Shown here: positions 17,009 through 25,554 of the stretch, piece after piece | Numbering within the stretch: the stretch's first letter is position 1 | Layout of the letters: each line of letters opens with the position of its first letter | DNA from: Corynebacterium bouchesdurhonense | GTDB taxonomy: Bacteria; Actinomycetota; Actinomycetes; Mycobacteriales; Mycobacteriaceae | NCBI RefSeq assembly: GCF_900078305.2 | Contig: NZ_LT546025.1 | Coordinates: 62,001 to 126,000 of the forward strand | Direction of reading: 5' to 3' | DNA length: 64,000 bases | The notes under the pieces: model-generated | What the model was told of the DNA's origin: nothing | The model's database searches: none | What the model saw: only the letters and a program-made list of their open reading frames with translations | Position numbers and translations under genes: made by a program

Positions 17009-17793
17009 GGGCCCTCGTTCGCCCCGCTGCCCACAACGACGCACATCTCCGGGTCAACGTTGATGTGGGCGTCGCCCTCGACGCTGATTCGGACGCGCGC
17101 GCCGTCGGTTTGGATGCGGGAGATGTCCACTGTCGCGTCGTCGATGTGGATGTAGGGGCTATTGCCCTTGTAGTAGAGCTGCGGGGCGGTGAACGTTCCG
17201 CCGGAATCGACCACGAGACCCGGGCCCTTGCCCGCAGGCACCAGCGTGCAAGCCCCGCCAAGCACGACAATCGCGTCGCTGTTTACGCGCACCGCGCCCA
17301 GCGTGGACTGGAAAACGGACAGCTTCGACCCACCGCCGACGGTAATGTGGCCCACCCGGGAGCGCTCGATGGATAGACGCGCCTTCCTGGCAACGAGGGC
17401 GGGGCGCTCCTCGGTCTCCTCGACCACGCAGTCGTCGATCTCCAAACCGGCGTCGTTGACGCGGATCGCAACCTCCTCAGCGTCTGGACGCAGGCGCGCC
17501 GCGCAGTGGATCAGTGTGGGAAATCCGGAGACCACGTCGAAGGCCGGGCCGTCCTTGGGTGCGTGGACGCCGATCCCCCACACCTGGGACAACGTCCCGG
17601 ACAACACCACCGTGCCGTGGATGCGGACGACGTCGGCGCCGTTGCCCTGCAAGAAGCGGTCATCAACAAACAGGGGGCGGTGAAGGAAGTAATCTCCGCC
17701 AGCCAGCTCAAGCCCGTCGCCCGGAGCCACGGACGCGAGTGCCGCCTCGAGGTTCGACGACGGGCCCACCGCTCGGGATGTGTCGTTATACAT
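16999..17793 (-). CDS. Unrecognised protein, probable right-handed beta-helix
   Basis: A 264-residue protein I do not recognise. After a short N-terminus (MYNDTSRAVGPSSNLEAALA) it consists of repeated short beta-strand-like segments rich in Val, Ile and Gly with regular turns, for example VVRIHGTVVLSGTLSQVWGIGV, LEIDDCVVEE, LSIERSRVGHITVGGG, YIHIDDATVDISRIQ. This pattern resembles pectate-lyase-like beta-helices. There is no signal peptide, membrane helix or clear catalytic motif. It lies between the rplU-rpmA terminator and obg on the same strand. No good ribosome site precedes the ATG, so the start is uncertain. Confidence 0.7.
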   Translation of the reverse strand: MYNDTSRAVGPSSNLEAALASVAPGDGLELAGGDYFLHRPLFVDDRFLQGNGADVVRIHGTVVLSGTLSQVWGIGVHAPKDGPAFDVVSGFPTLIHCAARLRPDAEEVAIRVNDAGLEIDDCVVEETEERPALVARKARLSIERSRVGHITVGGGSKLSVFQSTLGAVRVNSDAIVVLGGACTLVPAGKGPGLVVDSGGTFTAPQLYYKGNSPYIHIDDATVDISRIQTDGARVRISVEGDAHINVDPEMCVVVGSGANEGPVL

Positions 17794-17821
17794 ACGGCAC
17801 GACTGGAGAAAACGCGAAAGA

Positions 17822-17852
17822 CGCGCTGCGGATCCTCGGATCCTGCAACGCG
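17822..17852 (-). terminator. Terminator after rplU-rpmA
   Basis: On the minus strand CGCGTTGC pairs with GCAGCGCG (one G-T pair) around a loop holding two GGATCC copies, followed by the T-rich stretch TCTTTCGCGTTTTC. It begins about 20 bases after the rpmA stop. Confidence 0.65.
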
Positions 17853-17872
17853 CCCATCGTCAAAAACGTGCC

Positions 17873-18211
17873 CTACGCGGTAGCCTCCGCCACGGTGCCT
17901 TCCTCAACCACACCTGCGGCCTCAGCCTGCTCGAGGACCTCGGCGGCCACGCCCTCGCCGTCGGCGGGGACGATGTTGACCACGCGGCGACCCTTCTTGA
18001 TGCCGAACTGGACGGCGCCGGCGGCCAGCGCGAACAGCGTGTCATCGCCGCCGCGGCCGACGTTGTCGCCCGGGTGGAACTTGGTGCCGCGCTGGCGGAC
18101 GAGGATCTCGCCGGCCTTGACCTGCTGGCCGCCGAAGCGCTTCACGCCGAGGCGCTTGGACTCGGAGTCACGGCCGTTCGCGGAGCTGGATGCACCCTTC
18201 TTGTGTGCCAT
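17873..18211 (-). CDS. rpmA: 50S ribosomal protein L27
   Basis: A 112-residue protein starting [20 protein letters not shown], the usual L27 N-terminus that reaches the peptidyl-transferase centre. The L27 fold ends around VVNIVP at residue 82; about 30 extra residues, rich in Ala, Glu and Val, form a tail, making it longer than the usual 85-90 residues. There is no N-terminal extension of the kind cleaved in Firmicutes. It follows rplU by 40 bases. Confidence 0.96.
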   Translation of the reverse strand: MAHKKGASSSANGRDSESKRLGVKRFGGQQVKAGEILVRQRGTKFHPGDNVGRGGDDTLFALAAGAVQFGIKKGRRVVNIVPADGEGVAAEVLEQAEAAGVVEEGTVAEATA

Positions 18212-18251
18212 TGTTCAAATCTCCTTGATAGAAAGTCGTTTGCTGCTGGGC

Positions 18252-18557
18252 TTACTTGATACCGGTGATCTTGACGGTGGTCAGCGGCTGGCGGTGGCCC
18301 TGGCGCTTCTTGTAGCCGGTCTTGTTCTTGTACTTGAGGATGTCGACCTTCTTGCCCTTGCCGTGCTCGACGATCTCGGCCTCAACGGTGACCTGGGACA
18401 GCTTGTCCTGGCCGGAGGTGACGTCTGCGCCATCAACGAGAAGGACCGGGGTGAGTGCAACCTTGTCGCCTGCTTCACCCTCCAGCTTCTCGACCTTGAC
18501 GAGGTCGCCCTCGGCAACCTTGTACTGCTTGCCGCCGGTCTTGACGATCGCGTACAT
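18252..18557 (-). CDS. rplU: 50S ribosomal protein L21
   Basis: A 101-residue protein beginning [18 protein letters not shown] and ending in the conserved [17 protein letters not shown] segment, of standard length. L21 binds 23S rRNA in the large subunit. An AAGGGGTAA ribosome site precedes the ATG. It is the first gene of the rplU-rpmA pair, with a long upstream leader separating it from rne. Confidence 0.98.
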   Translation of the reverse strand: MYAIVKTGGKQYKVAEGDLVKVEKLEGEAGDKVALTPVLLVDGADVTSGQDKLSQVTVEAEIVEHGKGKKVDILKYKNKTGYKKRQGHRQPLTTVKITGIK

Positions 18558-18741
18558 AGAGGGTTACCCCTTATCTCTACTCGTACGCCCCCGGCATGCT
18601 TCGGCGGCGTGTGGAACAGTGCTTTTTCAATGTTCCGGGGCCTTAGCTGGGCCCGCCGTGCCCGCATGCGAGGGCGACGGGGCGGGAGCGCCCCGAAACA
18701 GCGACTGTCAAAGACTACACCGCCAAACCGCAGTTCTCCAA
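18558..18741 (-). promoter_or_regulatory. rplU leader region with candidate promoter and hairpin
   Basis: This 184-base gap has TTGGAG (18736-18741), an 18-base spacer and TAGTCT (18712-18717) on the minus strand, placing a start about 150 bases before rplU. The resulting leader contains a perfect hairpin with arms CGGGGCG and CGCCCCG and a four-base loop (18678-18695). Leaders of L21 operons are regulatory in some bacteria; I do not recognise a known L21 leader structure here. Confidence 0.4.
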
Positions 18742-18742
18742 A

Positions 18743-21610
18743 CTAGCTCGAGGTACTCCGCCGCGTGGCCCGGCGGCGCCCGCGACGCGCCGTGGGCTGG
18801 GTGCCGCGCTCGCTGCCGCCCCCGCCCCGCCGCTCAGTGCGCTCCGGCTCCCTGTCCGCCCGGCGCTCGGCGGGCTGTGCCTGGCCGCGCGCCGAAGCGT
18901 CGGACTTGCGGGTCGCGCGCCGGCGCCCGCGCGCGGGTCGCTGCGGCTTCTCCTCGCGAGGCCGCTCCGTTTCGCGCTCGGCGGCGCGGTCCTGCGAATC
19001 CTGGTGATCTTCGCGCTGCTTGTCGACGTAATCCTCGCGGCGCGGCCGGTGGTCAGAACGCGAGTTGCCCCGGGTCCGGCGCTTGCGGCGCGGCGACGCC
19101 TCGAACTCGGCCACGGCCGCCTCGAAGGCCTCCTCGCCCCGCGCTGTGTCGGGCGCTGTGTCCTGCGCGGCGTCGGGCGCTGTGTCCTGGCTGCGCTCCC
19201 CGCTCACCTGCTTGCCGCGCCCGCGGGAGCCGCCGCGGCGCCCGCGCCGGCGGGAGCGCTTCTCACCCTCGCTGCCGTCCGAGGTATCGCCGCTCTCGCC
19301 CCCCTCGTTGTCCTCGTTGCCTGCGTTGACCTCGGGAGCGTCGGGCACGACGGAGCCGGCGATGGCCTCCAGCTCTTCGTCGGCAAGCAACGGCTCCTTC
19401 TTGCGCTTCGGGCGCTGCTCCTCCTGGGACCGGGCGCGCGGGAGGTCGAAGGGATCGATCGGGTCCTCGGCGAGGATGATGCCGCGGCCTCCGCAGTGCT
19501 CGCAGGGCTCGGAGAACGTCTCCAACAGTCCGGTGCCCAGGCGCTTGCGGGTCAGCTGCACGAGGCCCAGCGAGGTCACCTCGGAGACTTGGTGCTTGGT
19601 GCGGTCGCGGCCCAGCGCTTCCTTCAGGCGGCGCAGCACCAAGTCCTGGTTCTCCGGGAGGATCATGTCGATGAAGTCGATGATGATGATCCCGCCGATG
19701 TCCCGCAGCCGTATCTGGCGCACGATCTCCTCCGCAGCCTCCAGGTTGTTGGAAGTCACGGTCTCCTCCAGCGAGCCGCCGGAGCCGGTGAACTTGCCGG
19801 TGTTGACGTCGATGACGGTCATGGCCTCGGTGCGGTCGATGATCAGCGAGCCGCCCGACGGCAGCCACACCGAGCGCGACAGGGCCTTCTGGATCTGCTC
19901 GTCCACGCGGTAAACCTCGAAGGCGTCCTTGCCGCCGTGCTCGTTGCGGTCGAAGCGCTCGAGGCGGTCCAGCAGGTCGGGGGCCACGGACTGCACGTAG
20001 GCGTTGACGGTGTTCCACGGCTTCTTGCCGTCCACGACAAGCGCGGAGAAGTCCTCGTTAAATAGGTCGCGCACCACCTTGACCAGCAGGTTCGGCTCCT
20101 CGTAGAGGGTAACCGGCTTCGCACCCTTGGCCTTTTTGTGCTTCTCGGCGGCCTCCTGGATGGTCTCCCACTGCGTGTGCAGGCGGTTGACGTCCGCGGC
20201 GATAGCGTCCTCCGGCACGCCCTCGGCGGCGGTGCGGATGATGGCGCCGCCCTTGCCGGGCACCACGTTGCTCAAGATCTCCTTCAGGCGCTTGCGCTCC
20301 GGCGCCGGCAGCTTGCGGGAGATGCCCGCGCTGCGCCCGCCAGGCACGTACACCAAGAAGCGGCCGGCCAGGGAAATCTGGGTGGTCAGGCGCGCGCCCT
20401 TGTGGCCCACCGGGTCCTTGGTCACCTGCACCACTACCTGGTCGCCGGACTTCAGGGCGTGCTCGATGCGCCGGGAACGCCCACCCAGCCCAGCGGCCTT
20501 CCAGTCCACCTCGCCGGCGTAGAGCACACCGTTGCGGCCCTGCCCGATGTCGATGAACGCGGCCTCCATGCTCGGCAGGACGTTCTGCACACGGCCGAGG
20601 TAGATATTGCCGATCATGGAAGCCTGCTGGTCCGAGGTAACAAAGTGCTCCACCAGCAAGCCGTCTTCCAGCACGCCCACCTGCGTGATCTTGCCAGCAC
20701 CGTCGTGGCGCTCGCGTTCTCGCACCACCATCGTGCGGGTGACGGATTCGCGGCGGGCGAGGAACTCGGCCTGGGAGACGATGCGCGAGCGCTTGCGCTC
20801 CTCCTCGCGCTTCTCACTGCGCCGGCGTCGCTGCGCCTCCAGGCGGGACGAGCCCTTAATGGCCTTCGGCTCCTGCAGGACCTCGGCAGCCGCGGCAGCG
20901 CCTGCGGCGTCCGCGGTTTCCTCAACAGGCTCGGCGGTTTCTACCGCGGGCGCGGCGACCCCCGCGGGCGCGGCAGGGGTCTCCGCCGGGCGGCTCGCGC
21001 GGCGGCGGCCGGAGCGCGTCGGTGCCTTGAAGAGCGGTGCGTAGGCACCCGCGTCGTCCTCCTCGGGCGCGGGCGTGACCTCGGGCTCGACGTCGGTGAG
21101 GGGCCCGGTGGCCCCGGTCCCCTCGGTGTCCCCTGCCGGGTCGGCCGCCTCGACGATGTCTTCTGGGTCGGCGAGGGCATCGGTGTCGTCGTCAAGCGAG
21201 ATGCTCTCCGAAAGCTCCGCGTCCACCTTGCGCTCAATCTGCGTGATCTCGTTGGCCACGTCCTTGCGCACGCGGTCGCGGATCTTCTCGTCCGCGGCCT
21301 CGGGCTCCGTGGCGGGCTCGGCGGCCAAAGCGTCCAGCAGCTGCTCGGCCTCAGCGCGCGTGAGCGAAGACTGCGCGACTTTAACCACACCCATCTCGGA
21401 CAGGGCCACAATCAGCTCCTTCGACGGCACGTCCAGCGCCTTGGCCAGCTGGAACACGCGCGTCTTCTCCCCCAGCTGCGAGCGGTCGAACGAAGCGGAG
21501 GGAGCGTGCTGTTTGTCGACGCTCCCCTTCTTCACCCGCTTCCGACTCGCCTTACGCGCCGCCTTCTTCTCCTGCTGCCCCTGCTCCTGCGCCTCTGAAG
21601 CGTCTGCCAC
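18743..21610 (-). CDS. rne: Ribonuclease E/G family endoribonuclease
   Basis: A 955-residue protein with a GTG start and AGGAG site. The N-terminal third is Lys/Arg- and Ala/Glu-rich with an IF2-like segment (VFQLAKALDVPSKELIVALSEMG). Then come an S1 domain (GNIYLGRVQNVLPSMEAAFIDIG), the RNase H-like and DNase I-like catalytic regions (VIDVNTGKF, IIIDFIDM) and the zinc-link cysteines CEHCGG, followed by an Arg/Glu/Gly-rich disordered tail. It cleaves single-stranded RNA in mRNA decay and rRNA processing. The basic N-terminus contains GSVDKQHAP, encoded by a copy of the dispersed hairpin. Confidence 0.96.
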   Translation of the reverse strand: MADASEAQEQGQQEKKAARKASRKRVKKGSVDKQHAPSASFDRSQLGEKTRVFQLAKALDVPSKELIVALSEMGVVKVAQSSLTRAEAEQLLDALAAEPATEPEAADEKIRDRVRKDVANEITQIERKVDAELSESISLDDDTDALADPEDIVEAADPAGDTEGTGATGPLTDVEPEVTPAPEEDDAGAYAPLFKAPTRSGRRRASRPAETPAAPAGVAAPAVETAEPVEETADAAGAAAAAEVLQEPKAIKGSSRLEAQRRRRSEKREEERKRSRIVSQAEFLARRESVTRTMVVRERERHDGAGKITQVGVLEDGLLVEHFVTSDQQASMIGNIYLGRVQNVLPSMEAAFIDIGQGRNGVLYAGEVDWKAAGLGGRSRRIEHALKSGDQVVVQVTKDPVGHKGARLTTQISLAGRFLVYVPGGRSAGISRKLPAPERKRLKEILSNVVPGKGGAIIRTAAEGVPEDAIAADVNRLHTQWETIQEAAEKHKKAKGAKPVTLYEEPNLLVKVVRDLFNEDFSALVVDGKKPWNTVNAYVQSVAPDLLDRLERFDRNEHGGKDAFEVYRVDEQIQKALSRSVWLPSGGSLIIDRTEAMTVIDVNTGKFTGSGGSLEETVTSNNLEAAEEIVRQIRLRDIGGIIIIDFIDMILPENQDLVLRRLKEALGRDRTKHQVSEVTSLGLVQLTRKRLGTGLLETFSEPCEHCGGRGIILAEDPIDPFDLPRARSQEEQRPKRKKEPLLADEELEAIAGSVVPDAPEVNAGNEDNEGGESGDTSDGSEGEKRSRRRGRRGGSRGRGKQVSGERSQDTAPDAAQDTAPDTARGEEAFEAAVAEFEASPRRKRRTRGNSRSDHRPRREDYVDKQREDHQDSQDRAAERETERPREEKPQRPARGRRRATRKSDASARGQAQPAERRADREPERTERRGGGGSERGTQPTARRGRRRATRRSTSS
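19018..19027 (-). repeat. GTCGACAAGC dispersed motif in the rne tail
   Basis: Exact copy read as YVDKQ in the disordered C-terminal tail of RNase E, in the same frame as the VDK of the hairpin copies. Confidence 0.6.
21500..21526 (-). repeat. Motif hairpin in the rne N-terminus
   Basis: Perfect seven-base arms GGGAGCG and CGCTCCC enclose a 13-base loop with TTTGTCGAC, one base off the reverse complement of the 10-mer. On the coding strand it reads GSVDKQHAP. Arms and translated frame are the same as in the copy at 41269-41292. Confidence 0.75.
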
Positions 21611-21846
21611 GGTATTCTCCTATGTCCTTATGTTGCCACCGCGCGGCGGGCCGGCGGCACCGGGCGCTGGCGGATCCGTGCCCGCCGCCGCCGCACAGTG
21701 CCGCGGGCGGTGATCGCCGCGCGAACCAAACGGTGTGAAGTCTCATCTGCGCCGGCCGGTCCGGCCCGCGCATGCCCACCATTGTTCCACACGTGGCCAA
21801 AGCGGGCGCGGGCGGCGTGTGCGCGCGGGTGGTGCACAACGCGAAA

Positions 21847-21869
21847 CAGCCCCGCACTTGGCGGGGCTG
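21847..21869 (-). terminator. Terminator of ndk
   Basis: CAGCCCCGC and GCGGGGCTG form a perfect nine-base stem with a five-base loop; on the minus strand TTT follows. It begins 17 bases after the ndk stop. The remaining gap up to rne (21611-21846) shows no gene. Confidence 0.8.
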
Positions 21870-21885
21870 CTGCTCGGCGCGGTTC

Positions 21886-22296
21886 CTACTTGTTGGGGAA
21901 CCAGATGGCGATCTCGCGCTCGGCCGACTCCGGGGAGTCCGAGCCGTGAACCACGTTCTCGCCCACGGTGAGGGCGAAGTCGCCGCGGATGGTGCCCGGG
22001 GTGGCCTTCTCCACCGGGTGGGTGCCGCCCGCGAGCTGGCGCCACGCGGCGATGGCGGACTCGCCCTCCACGATGCCGGCGACCAGCGGAGCGGAGGTGA
22101 TGAAGTCAACCAGCTCGCCGAAGAACGGCTTGTCCTTGTGCTCGGCGTAGTGGGCCTCGGCGGTCTCGCGGTCCGCGGTGCGTAGGTCCATCTCCACCAG
22201 CTTCAGGCCCTTGCGCTCGATGCGGGTGATGATTTCGCCGATGTGGCCGTTTGCCACGCCGTCCGGCTTGATCAGAATCAGAGTGCGTTCAGTCAT
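21886..22296 (-). CDS. ndk: Nucleoside-diphosphate kinase
   Basis: A 136-residue enzyme starting [22 protein letters not shown], the family opening, with the active-site histidine in [16 protein letters not shown]. It balances nucleoside triphosphate pools by a phosphohistidine mechanism. An upstream in-frame ATG would add ten unrelated residues and is rejected. It normally neighbours the folC-DUF4233 genes in corynebacteria; here a small membrane-protein gene and an acyl-CoA ligase lie between. Confidence 0.97.
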   Translation of the reverse strand: MTERTLILIKPDGVANGHIGEIITRIERKGLKLVEMDLRTADRETAEAHYAEHKDKPFFGELVDFITSAPLVAGIVEGESAIAAWRQLAGGTHPVEKATPGTIRGDFALTVGENVVHGSDSPESAEREIAIWFPNK

Positions 22297-22332
22297 GGTT
22301 GCCGATTTTAGCGAATCCCCAACCACCCCGCG

Positions 22333-22638
22333 CTACACACCGCGCACGATGGCGGCCGCCTCCTCCTGTGAGGTATTGCGGAACCACAGCTGCACCTGCT
22401 GGATGGCCAACTGCGTGTTGCCCTCGGACTTCATGCGCCGGATAGTCGCCCGCTGCTCCTCGTCCAGCTCCCGCTCCTCCGCCGGCGCCTTCTGCGCCGC
22501 GTCCCAAAACCCCCAGGCCAGAAACGCGCCGGCGAGTATTAGCGCCCCGATGGTCACCGGTCGCGACCACCCGAGCCACTGGCCGGCGATTGCGGCCAAG
22601 GAGAAGACACCGGCGAGTGTGAAGGCGAGGTAGCGCAT
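22333..22638 (-). CDS. Small membrane protein, unknown function
   Basis: A 101-residue protein not recognised. Two membrane helices fill the first half (YLAFTLAGVFSLAAIAGQWLG and VTIGALILAGAFLAWGFW), followed by a charged cytoplasmic tail with ELDEEQRATIRRMKSEGNTQLAIQQVQLW. TATAAA lies six bases before the ATG and no ribosome site is visible, which fits a leaderless transcript. It is divergent from the acyl-CoA ligase and ends 36 bases before ndk, so it may be co-transcribed with ndk. Confidence 0.75.
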   Translation of the reverse strand: MRYLAFTLAGVFSLAAIAGQWLGWSRPVTIGALILAGAFLAWGFWDAAQKAPAEERELDEEQRATIRRMKSEGNTQLAIQQVQLWFRNTSQEEAAAIVRGV

Positions 22639-22644
22639 AGCTCG

Positions 22645-22660
22645 TTTATACCGGTTTATA
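22645..22660. promoter_or_regulatory. Divergent promoter region with TTTATACCGG repeat
   Basis: TTTATA occurs at 22645-22650 and 22655-22660. On the minus strand the first is TATAAA, a -10 for the small membrane protein with leaderless spacing. The second could serve either direction. No strong -35 is seen on either strand. Confidence 0.4.
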
Positions 22661-22680
22661 CCGCGCGTACCCTCTCACCC

Positions 22681-24171
22681 ATGCTGTTCACGAGCCCGCT
22701 GCCGGACATCGAGCTTCCCCGCACCAACGTCTTCGACATGGTTTTCGGTGCGGCATTCGGCCCGGTATCCGACACGTCCCGGCCCGCGATCACGGAAATC
22801 GACACCGGGCGCAGCACCACCTACGCGGAGCTGCGGCAGCGCGCGGAGCGAGTGGCCGCGGAGCTCGTGGCGCGCGGCGTCGGGCGCGGGGACGTGGTGG
22901 CGCTGCGCCTGCCCAACTCGATCGACTTCGCCGCAGGCCTGCTCGGCATCGCCCGCTCGGGTGCCGCCGCGGCGCTGCTGAGCCCGCTTTTCACCGAGCG
23001 GGAGGCAGCGGAGCTCACCGCGCTCGCGGGCGCCTCCGCGGAGCTCACGGCCGCGGACATCGCGGGGGCGACAGCCACCGCAGCCGCTGATACCACCGCG
23101 AATGCCCCCGCGAACGCCCCCGCCCCGGCGCCGGAGGACCTCACCGTCATCGCCTTCTCCTCCGGCACCACCGGCCTGCCCAAGGCAGTGGAGCTCACGC
23201 ACGCCGCCGTGACGGCCAACGCCGCGCAGTTCGCCGCCGCGCTGGCGGCAAGCGGTGTGCAACCTGGCCGGCGCGTCGCAGCCCCGTTGCCGTTCAGCCA
23301 CATCTACGGCCTGAACACCCTGCTGCTGTCCTCGCTCGCCGCCGGCCACCACGTGCACACCGCGGCGCGCTTCGACCTCGCCCAGTTCGCCGACGCCCAC
23401 GCGCGCCACGGTATCGAGCTGAGCTTCATCGCGCCCCCGATCGCGCTCGCCCTTGCCAAAAACGAGGGCATCGACGCTGCCGCCTTTGCCGCCTCACGCT
23501 GGATGGTCTGCGGCGCCGCCCCGCTCGACGAGGGCCTCGCCCGCGCCGTCGAGCGCCGCCTAGGCACCACCATCCTGCAGGGCTACGGCACCACGGAATC
23601 GGCCCCCGTCACCCACGTCGGCATCGCGGGCCGCTCGAACCCCGGCTCCATCGGCTACGCCGTGCCCAACACGCAATTCCGCGTGGTCGAGCCGGGCACG
23701 CTTGCCGACGCCGCCCCAGGCCAGCCCGGCGAGCTCGTCGTCCGCGGCCCACAGCTCATGCGCGGCTACCGCGGCGACCCCGCCGCAACTGAGCGCTCGC
23801 TTATCCACGGCTGGCTGCGCACCGGGGACCTCGCCCGCGCGCGCCCAGACGGCAGCGTGTGGATCATCGACCGCGTCAAAGAGGTGATCAAGTACCGCGG
23901 CTACCAAGTGGCGCCCGCGGAGCTGGAGGCCCTGCTGCTGACCCACCCGGGTGTGCGCGATGCCGCCGTGGTGGGCGTGCGCCGCGCCGCGGACGGGGAG
24001 GAAGTGCCGAAGGCCTTTGTGGTGGCGAAGGGGGCGTCGACAAGCAAAGAAGCTCTTATGGCGTGGGTGGCGGAACGCGTCGCCCCCTACAAGAAGATCC
24101 GCGACGTGGAATTTGTGGGCGCGATCCCCCGCAACGCCGCCGGCAAGATCCTGCGCCGCGAGCTGCGCTAG
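22681..24171 (+). CDS. Acyl-CoA synthetase (AMP-forming, 4-coumarate-CoA-ligase-like)
   Basis: A 496-residue adenylate-forming enzyme. The phosphate-binding loop SSGTTGLPKAVELTH, the GYGTTESAP motif, GWLRTGDLARARPDG, the hinge IDRVKEVIKYRGYQVAPAELE and the C-terminal catalytic lysine in NAAGKILRREL are all present. It activates an unknown carboxylic acid with ATP and CoA. It lies on the opposite strand to all surrounding genes and its stop overlaps the end of the DUF4233 gene by four bases, so it appears to have been inserted between ndk and the folC cluster. No ribosome site precedes the ATG. Confidence 0.93.
   Translation: MLFTSPLPDIELPRTNVFDMVFGAAFGPVSDTSRPAITEIDTGRSTTYAELRQRAERVAAELVARGVGRGDVVALRLPNSIDFAAGLLGIARSGAAAALLSPLFTEREAAELTALAGASAELTAADIAGATATAAADTTANAPANAPAPAPEDLTVIAFSSGTTGLPKAVELTHAAVTANAAQFAAALAASGVQPGRRVAAPLPFSHIYGLNTLLLSSLAAGHHVHTAARFDLAQFADAHARHGIELSFIAPPIALALAKNEGIDAAAFAASRWMVCGAAPLDEGLARAVERRLGTTILQGYGTTESAPVTHVGIAGRSNPGSIGYAVPNTQFRVVEPGTLADAAPGQPGELVVRGPQLMRGYRGDPAATERSLIHGWLRTGDLARARPDGSVWIIDRVKEVIKYRGYQVAPAELEALLLTHPGVRDAAVVGVRRAADGEEVPKAFVVAKGASTSKEALMAWVAERVAPYKKIRDVEFVGAIPRNAAGKILRRELR
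24036..24045 (+). repeat. GTCGACAAGC dispersed motif in the acyl-CoA ligase
   Basis: Exact copy read as GASTSK in a surface loop near the C-terminus. GGGGGC before it and GCTCTT after it could pair in RNA with G-U pairs, a weak version of the hairpin seen elsewhere. Confidence 0.6.
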
Positions 24172-24629
24172 CGCGCCGGATCCGCCGACGAGCCGAGGTG
24201 CTGCGTGACCAGGTATCCCCCGCGCATGCGCTGCGCCATCTCCGAGCGCAGCTTGACAATGTAGAACCACACGATGCCGAAGATGATGCCCACGGCCGTC
24301 ACGGACCAGTGGACGAAGAAGCCGAGGATGAGCGGGATCTGCAGCGCCAAGTTAATCCACAGCGCGCCGGGCACCCGCTGGAAGAACGCCATGACGAGGT
24401 GCGCCGCGCCCAGCACTGTGATGTAGACCCAGTTGAACGTGGTCCAGTGCGCGCCCTCGTCCACCTTCAGCACCACCAGCAGAATGAGGAAGACGGTAAT
24501 CGCCTCGAGCACCAGCGTGCCGGAGAGCACGCCGCTGAGCCCCTGCATCGGGTCCTTGACCGGTTCGTGCCCCGGGCCGAGCGGGCCGTAGGCGGGGCGG
24601 GTCTCGCGCGAGTGTTCCTTGGCAGCCAT
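24168..24629 (-). CDS. DUF4233-type membrane protein
   Basis: A 153-residue protein starting MAAKEHSRETRPAYGPLGPG. A soluble N-terminus is followed by four membrane helices (LVLEAITVFLILLVVLKV, WVYITVLGAAHLVMAFF, ALWINLALQIPLILGFFVHWS, AVGIIFGIVWFYIVKLRSEM). Position next to folC and the helix pattern match the DUF4233 family of actinobacteria, whose function is unknown. It starts ten bases after the ATP-grasp gene ends and probably belongs to the valS-folC transcript. Confidence 0.82.
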   Translation of the reverse strand: MAAKEHSRETRPAYGPLGPGHEPVKDPMQGLSGVLSGTLVLEAITVFLILLVVLKVDEGAHWTTFNWVYITVLGAAHLVMAFFQRVPGALWINLALQIPLILGFFVHWSVTAVGIIFGIVWFYIVKLRSEMAQRMRGGYLVTQHLGSSADPAR

Positions 24630-24639
24630 GCGGCTCATG

Positions 24640-25554
24640 CTAGCGCCGGGCGAGACCGCGGAGGTAGTCGGCCACGTGCCCCGCAACGTCCACGCCTGTG
24701 GTGTGCGCCAGCGTGACAAACTGCGCGTTGGAGTTCACCTCACCCACCATGGGCTCCGCGGCGCCGGGGTTGAGGAAGTCCACCGAGCCGATGTCGAGGC
24801 CGAGCGCGCCCATCGCCTCGCGCGCCGCAGCAACGTACGGCGCCGGGGGCACCCACGGCTCGGCGCTGCCCCCGCCGGTGATGTTGGAGCGGAAATCCCC
24901 CTCCGCGCCGCGGCGGCGCATGGCGGCCACCGGCGCATTGCCCACCATGTAGATGCGGGCGTCATGGCCTGCCGATTCGGCAATGAACGCCTCCGCGATC
25001 AGCGGCCGTGTACCGGCTTCCGCGAGCATCCGCACCAGCTCGGCGCGCGAGCGCGCGAGGAACACGCCGCTGCCCCAGGACCCGACGGCGTGCTTGAGCA
25101 CCACCGGGTAGCCGAGCTGCTTTTCGACGCCCCCGACAAACGCGCTCCCCTCCCACTCCGCCTCGCTCAGCGGGCGGTAGGTAAGCGGCGCGGTCACGGT
25201 GGGCGCGTGGGTGATGCCGTGGCGTGCCAGCACCGCGTGGGTGTAGGCCTTGTTGTCGCACAGCGCAATCGCGCGCGCCGAGTTGACGCAGCGCACGCCC
25301 CGCGCCTCGAGCTGCGCGGCAGCGGCCACGTCCTTGTCCATGATCAGCGCGAGCGGCGGCAGCGGGCCGTCGAGGTGCGCTACGGCATCGTCGGTGGTCA
25401 CCCGCTGAAGCTCAAGGCCGGCGCGGGCCGCCGCCTGCTGCAGCTGGGCGAACTGCTGCTCAAACTTGTCCCACTCGAGCCACCGGTTGGTCACGAGCCA
25501 GGCGCTCGCGGCGCTCGCGGCGCTCACGGTGCTCACGGCGCTCACAGCGCTCAC
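24640..25554 (-). CDS. RimK-like ATP-grasp ligase
   Basis: A 304-residue protein of the ATP-grasp fold: LGYPVVLKHAVGSWGSGVFLA is the nucleotide-binding loop, and the metal ligands lie in DIGSVDFL and GEVNSNAQF, as in RimK and related amino-acid ligases. It would join a carboxylate to an amine using ATP; substrate unknown. The first 18 residues ([18 protein letters not shown]) come from a 9-base tandem repeat that offers four consecutive GTG start codons, the first overlapping the folC stop. The real start may be any of these or the GTG before TNRW. Confidence 0.85.
   Translation of the reverse strand: MSAVSAVSTVSAASAASAWLVTNRWLEWDKFEQQFAQLQQAAARAGLELQRVTTDDAVAHLDGPLPPLALIMDKDVAAAAQLEARGVRCVNSARAIALCDNKAYTHAVLARHGITHAPTVTAPLTYRPLSEAEWEGSAFVGGVEKQLGYPVVLKHAVGSWGSGVFLARSRAELVRMLAEAGTRPLIAEAFIAESAGHDARIYMVGNAPVAAMRRRGAEGDFRSNITGGGSAEPWVPPAPYVAAAREAMGALGLDIGSVDFLNPGAAEPMVGEVNSNAQFVTLAHTTGVDVAGHVADYLRGLARR
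25501..25554. repeat. 9-base tandem repeat at the start of the ATP-grasp gene
   Basis: Six tandem copies of GGCGCTCAC or close variants fill this stretch. On the minus strand each unit reads GTGAGCGCC or GCGAGCGCC; the four copies nearest folC each give a GTG start in the same frame. Change in copy number would not shift the frame. Confidence 0.9.

Noticed and set aside
18558..18741. A known riboswitch in the rplU leader
   Set aside because: Only one simple hairpin is evident; no recognisable riboswitch core.
25501..25554. CRISPR-like or satellite array
   Set aside because: Units are 9 bases without spacers and are part of a coding start.
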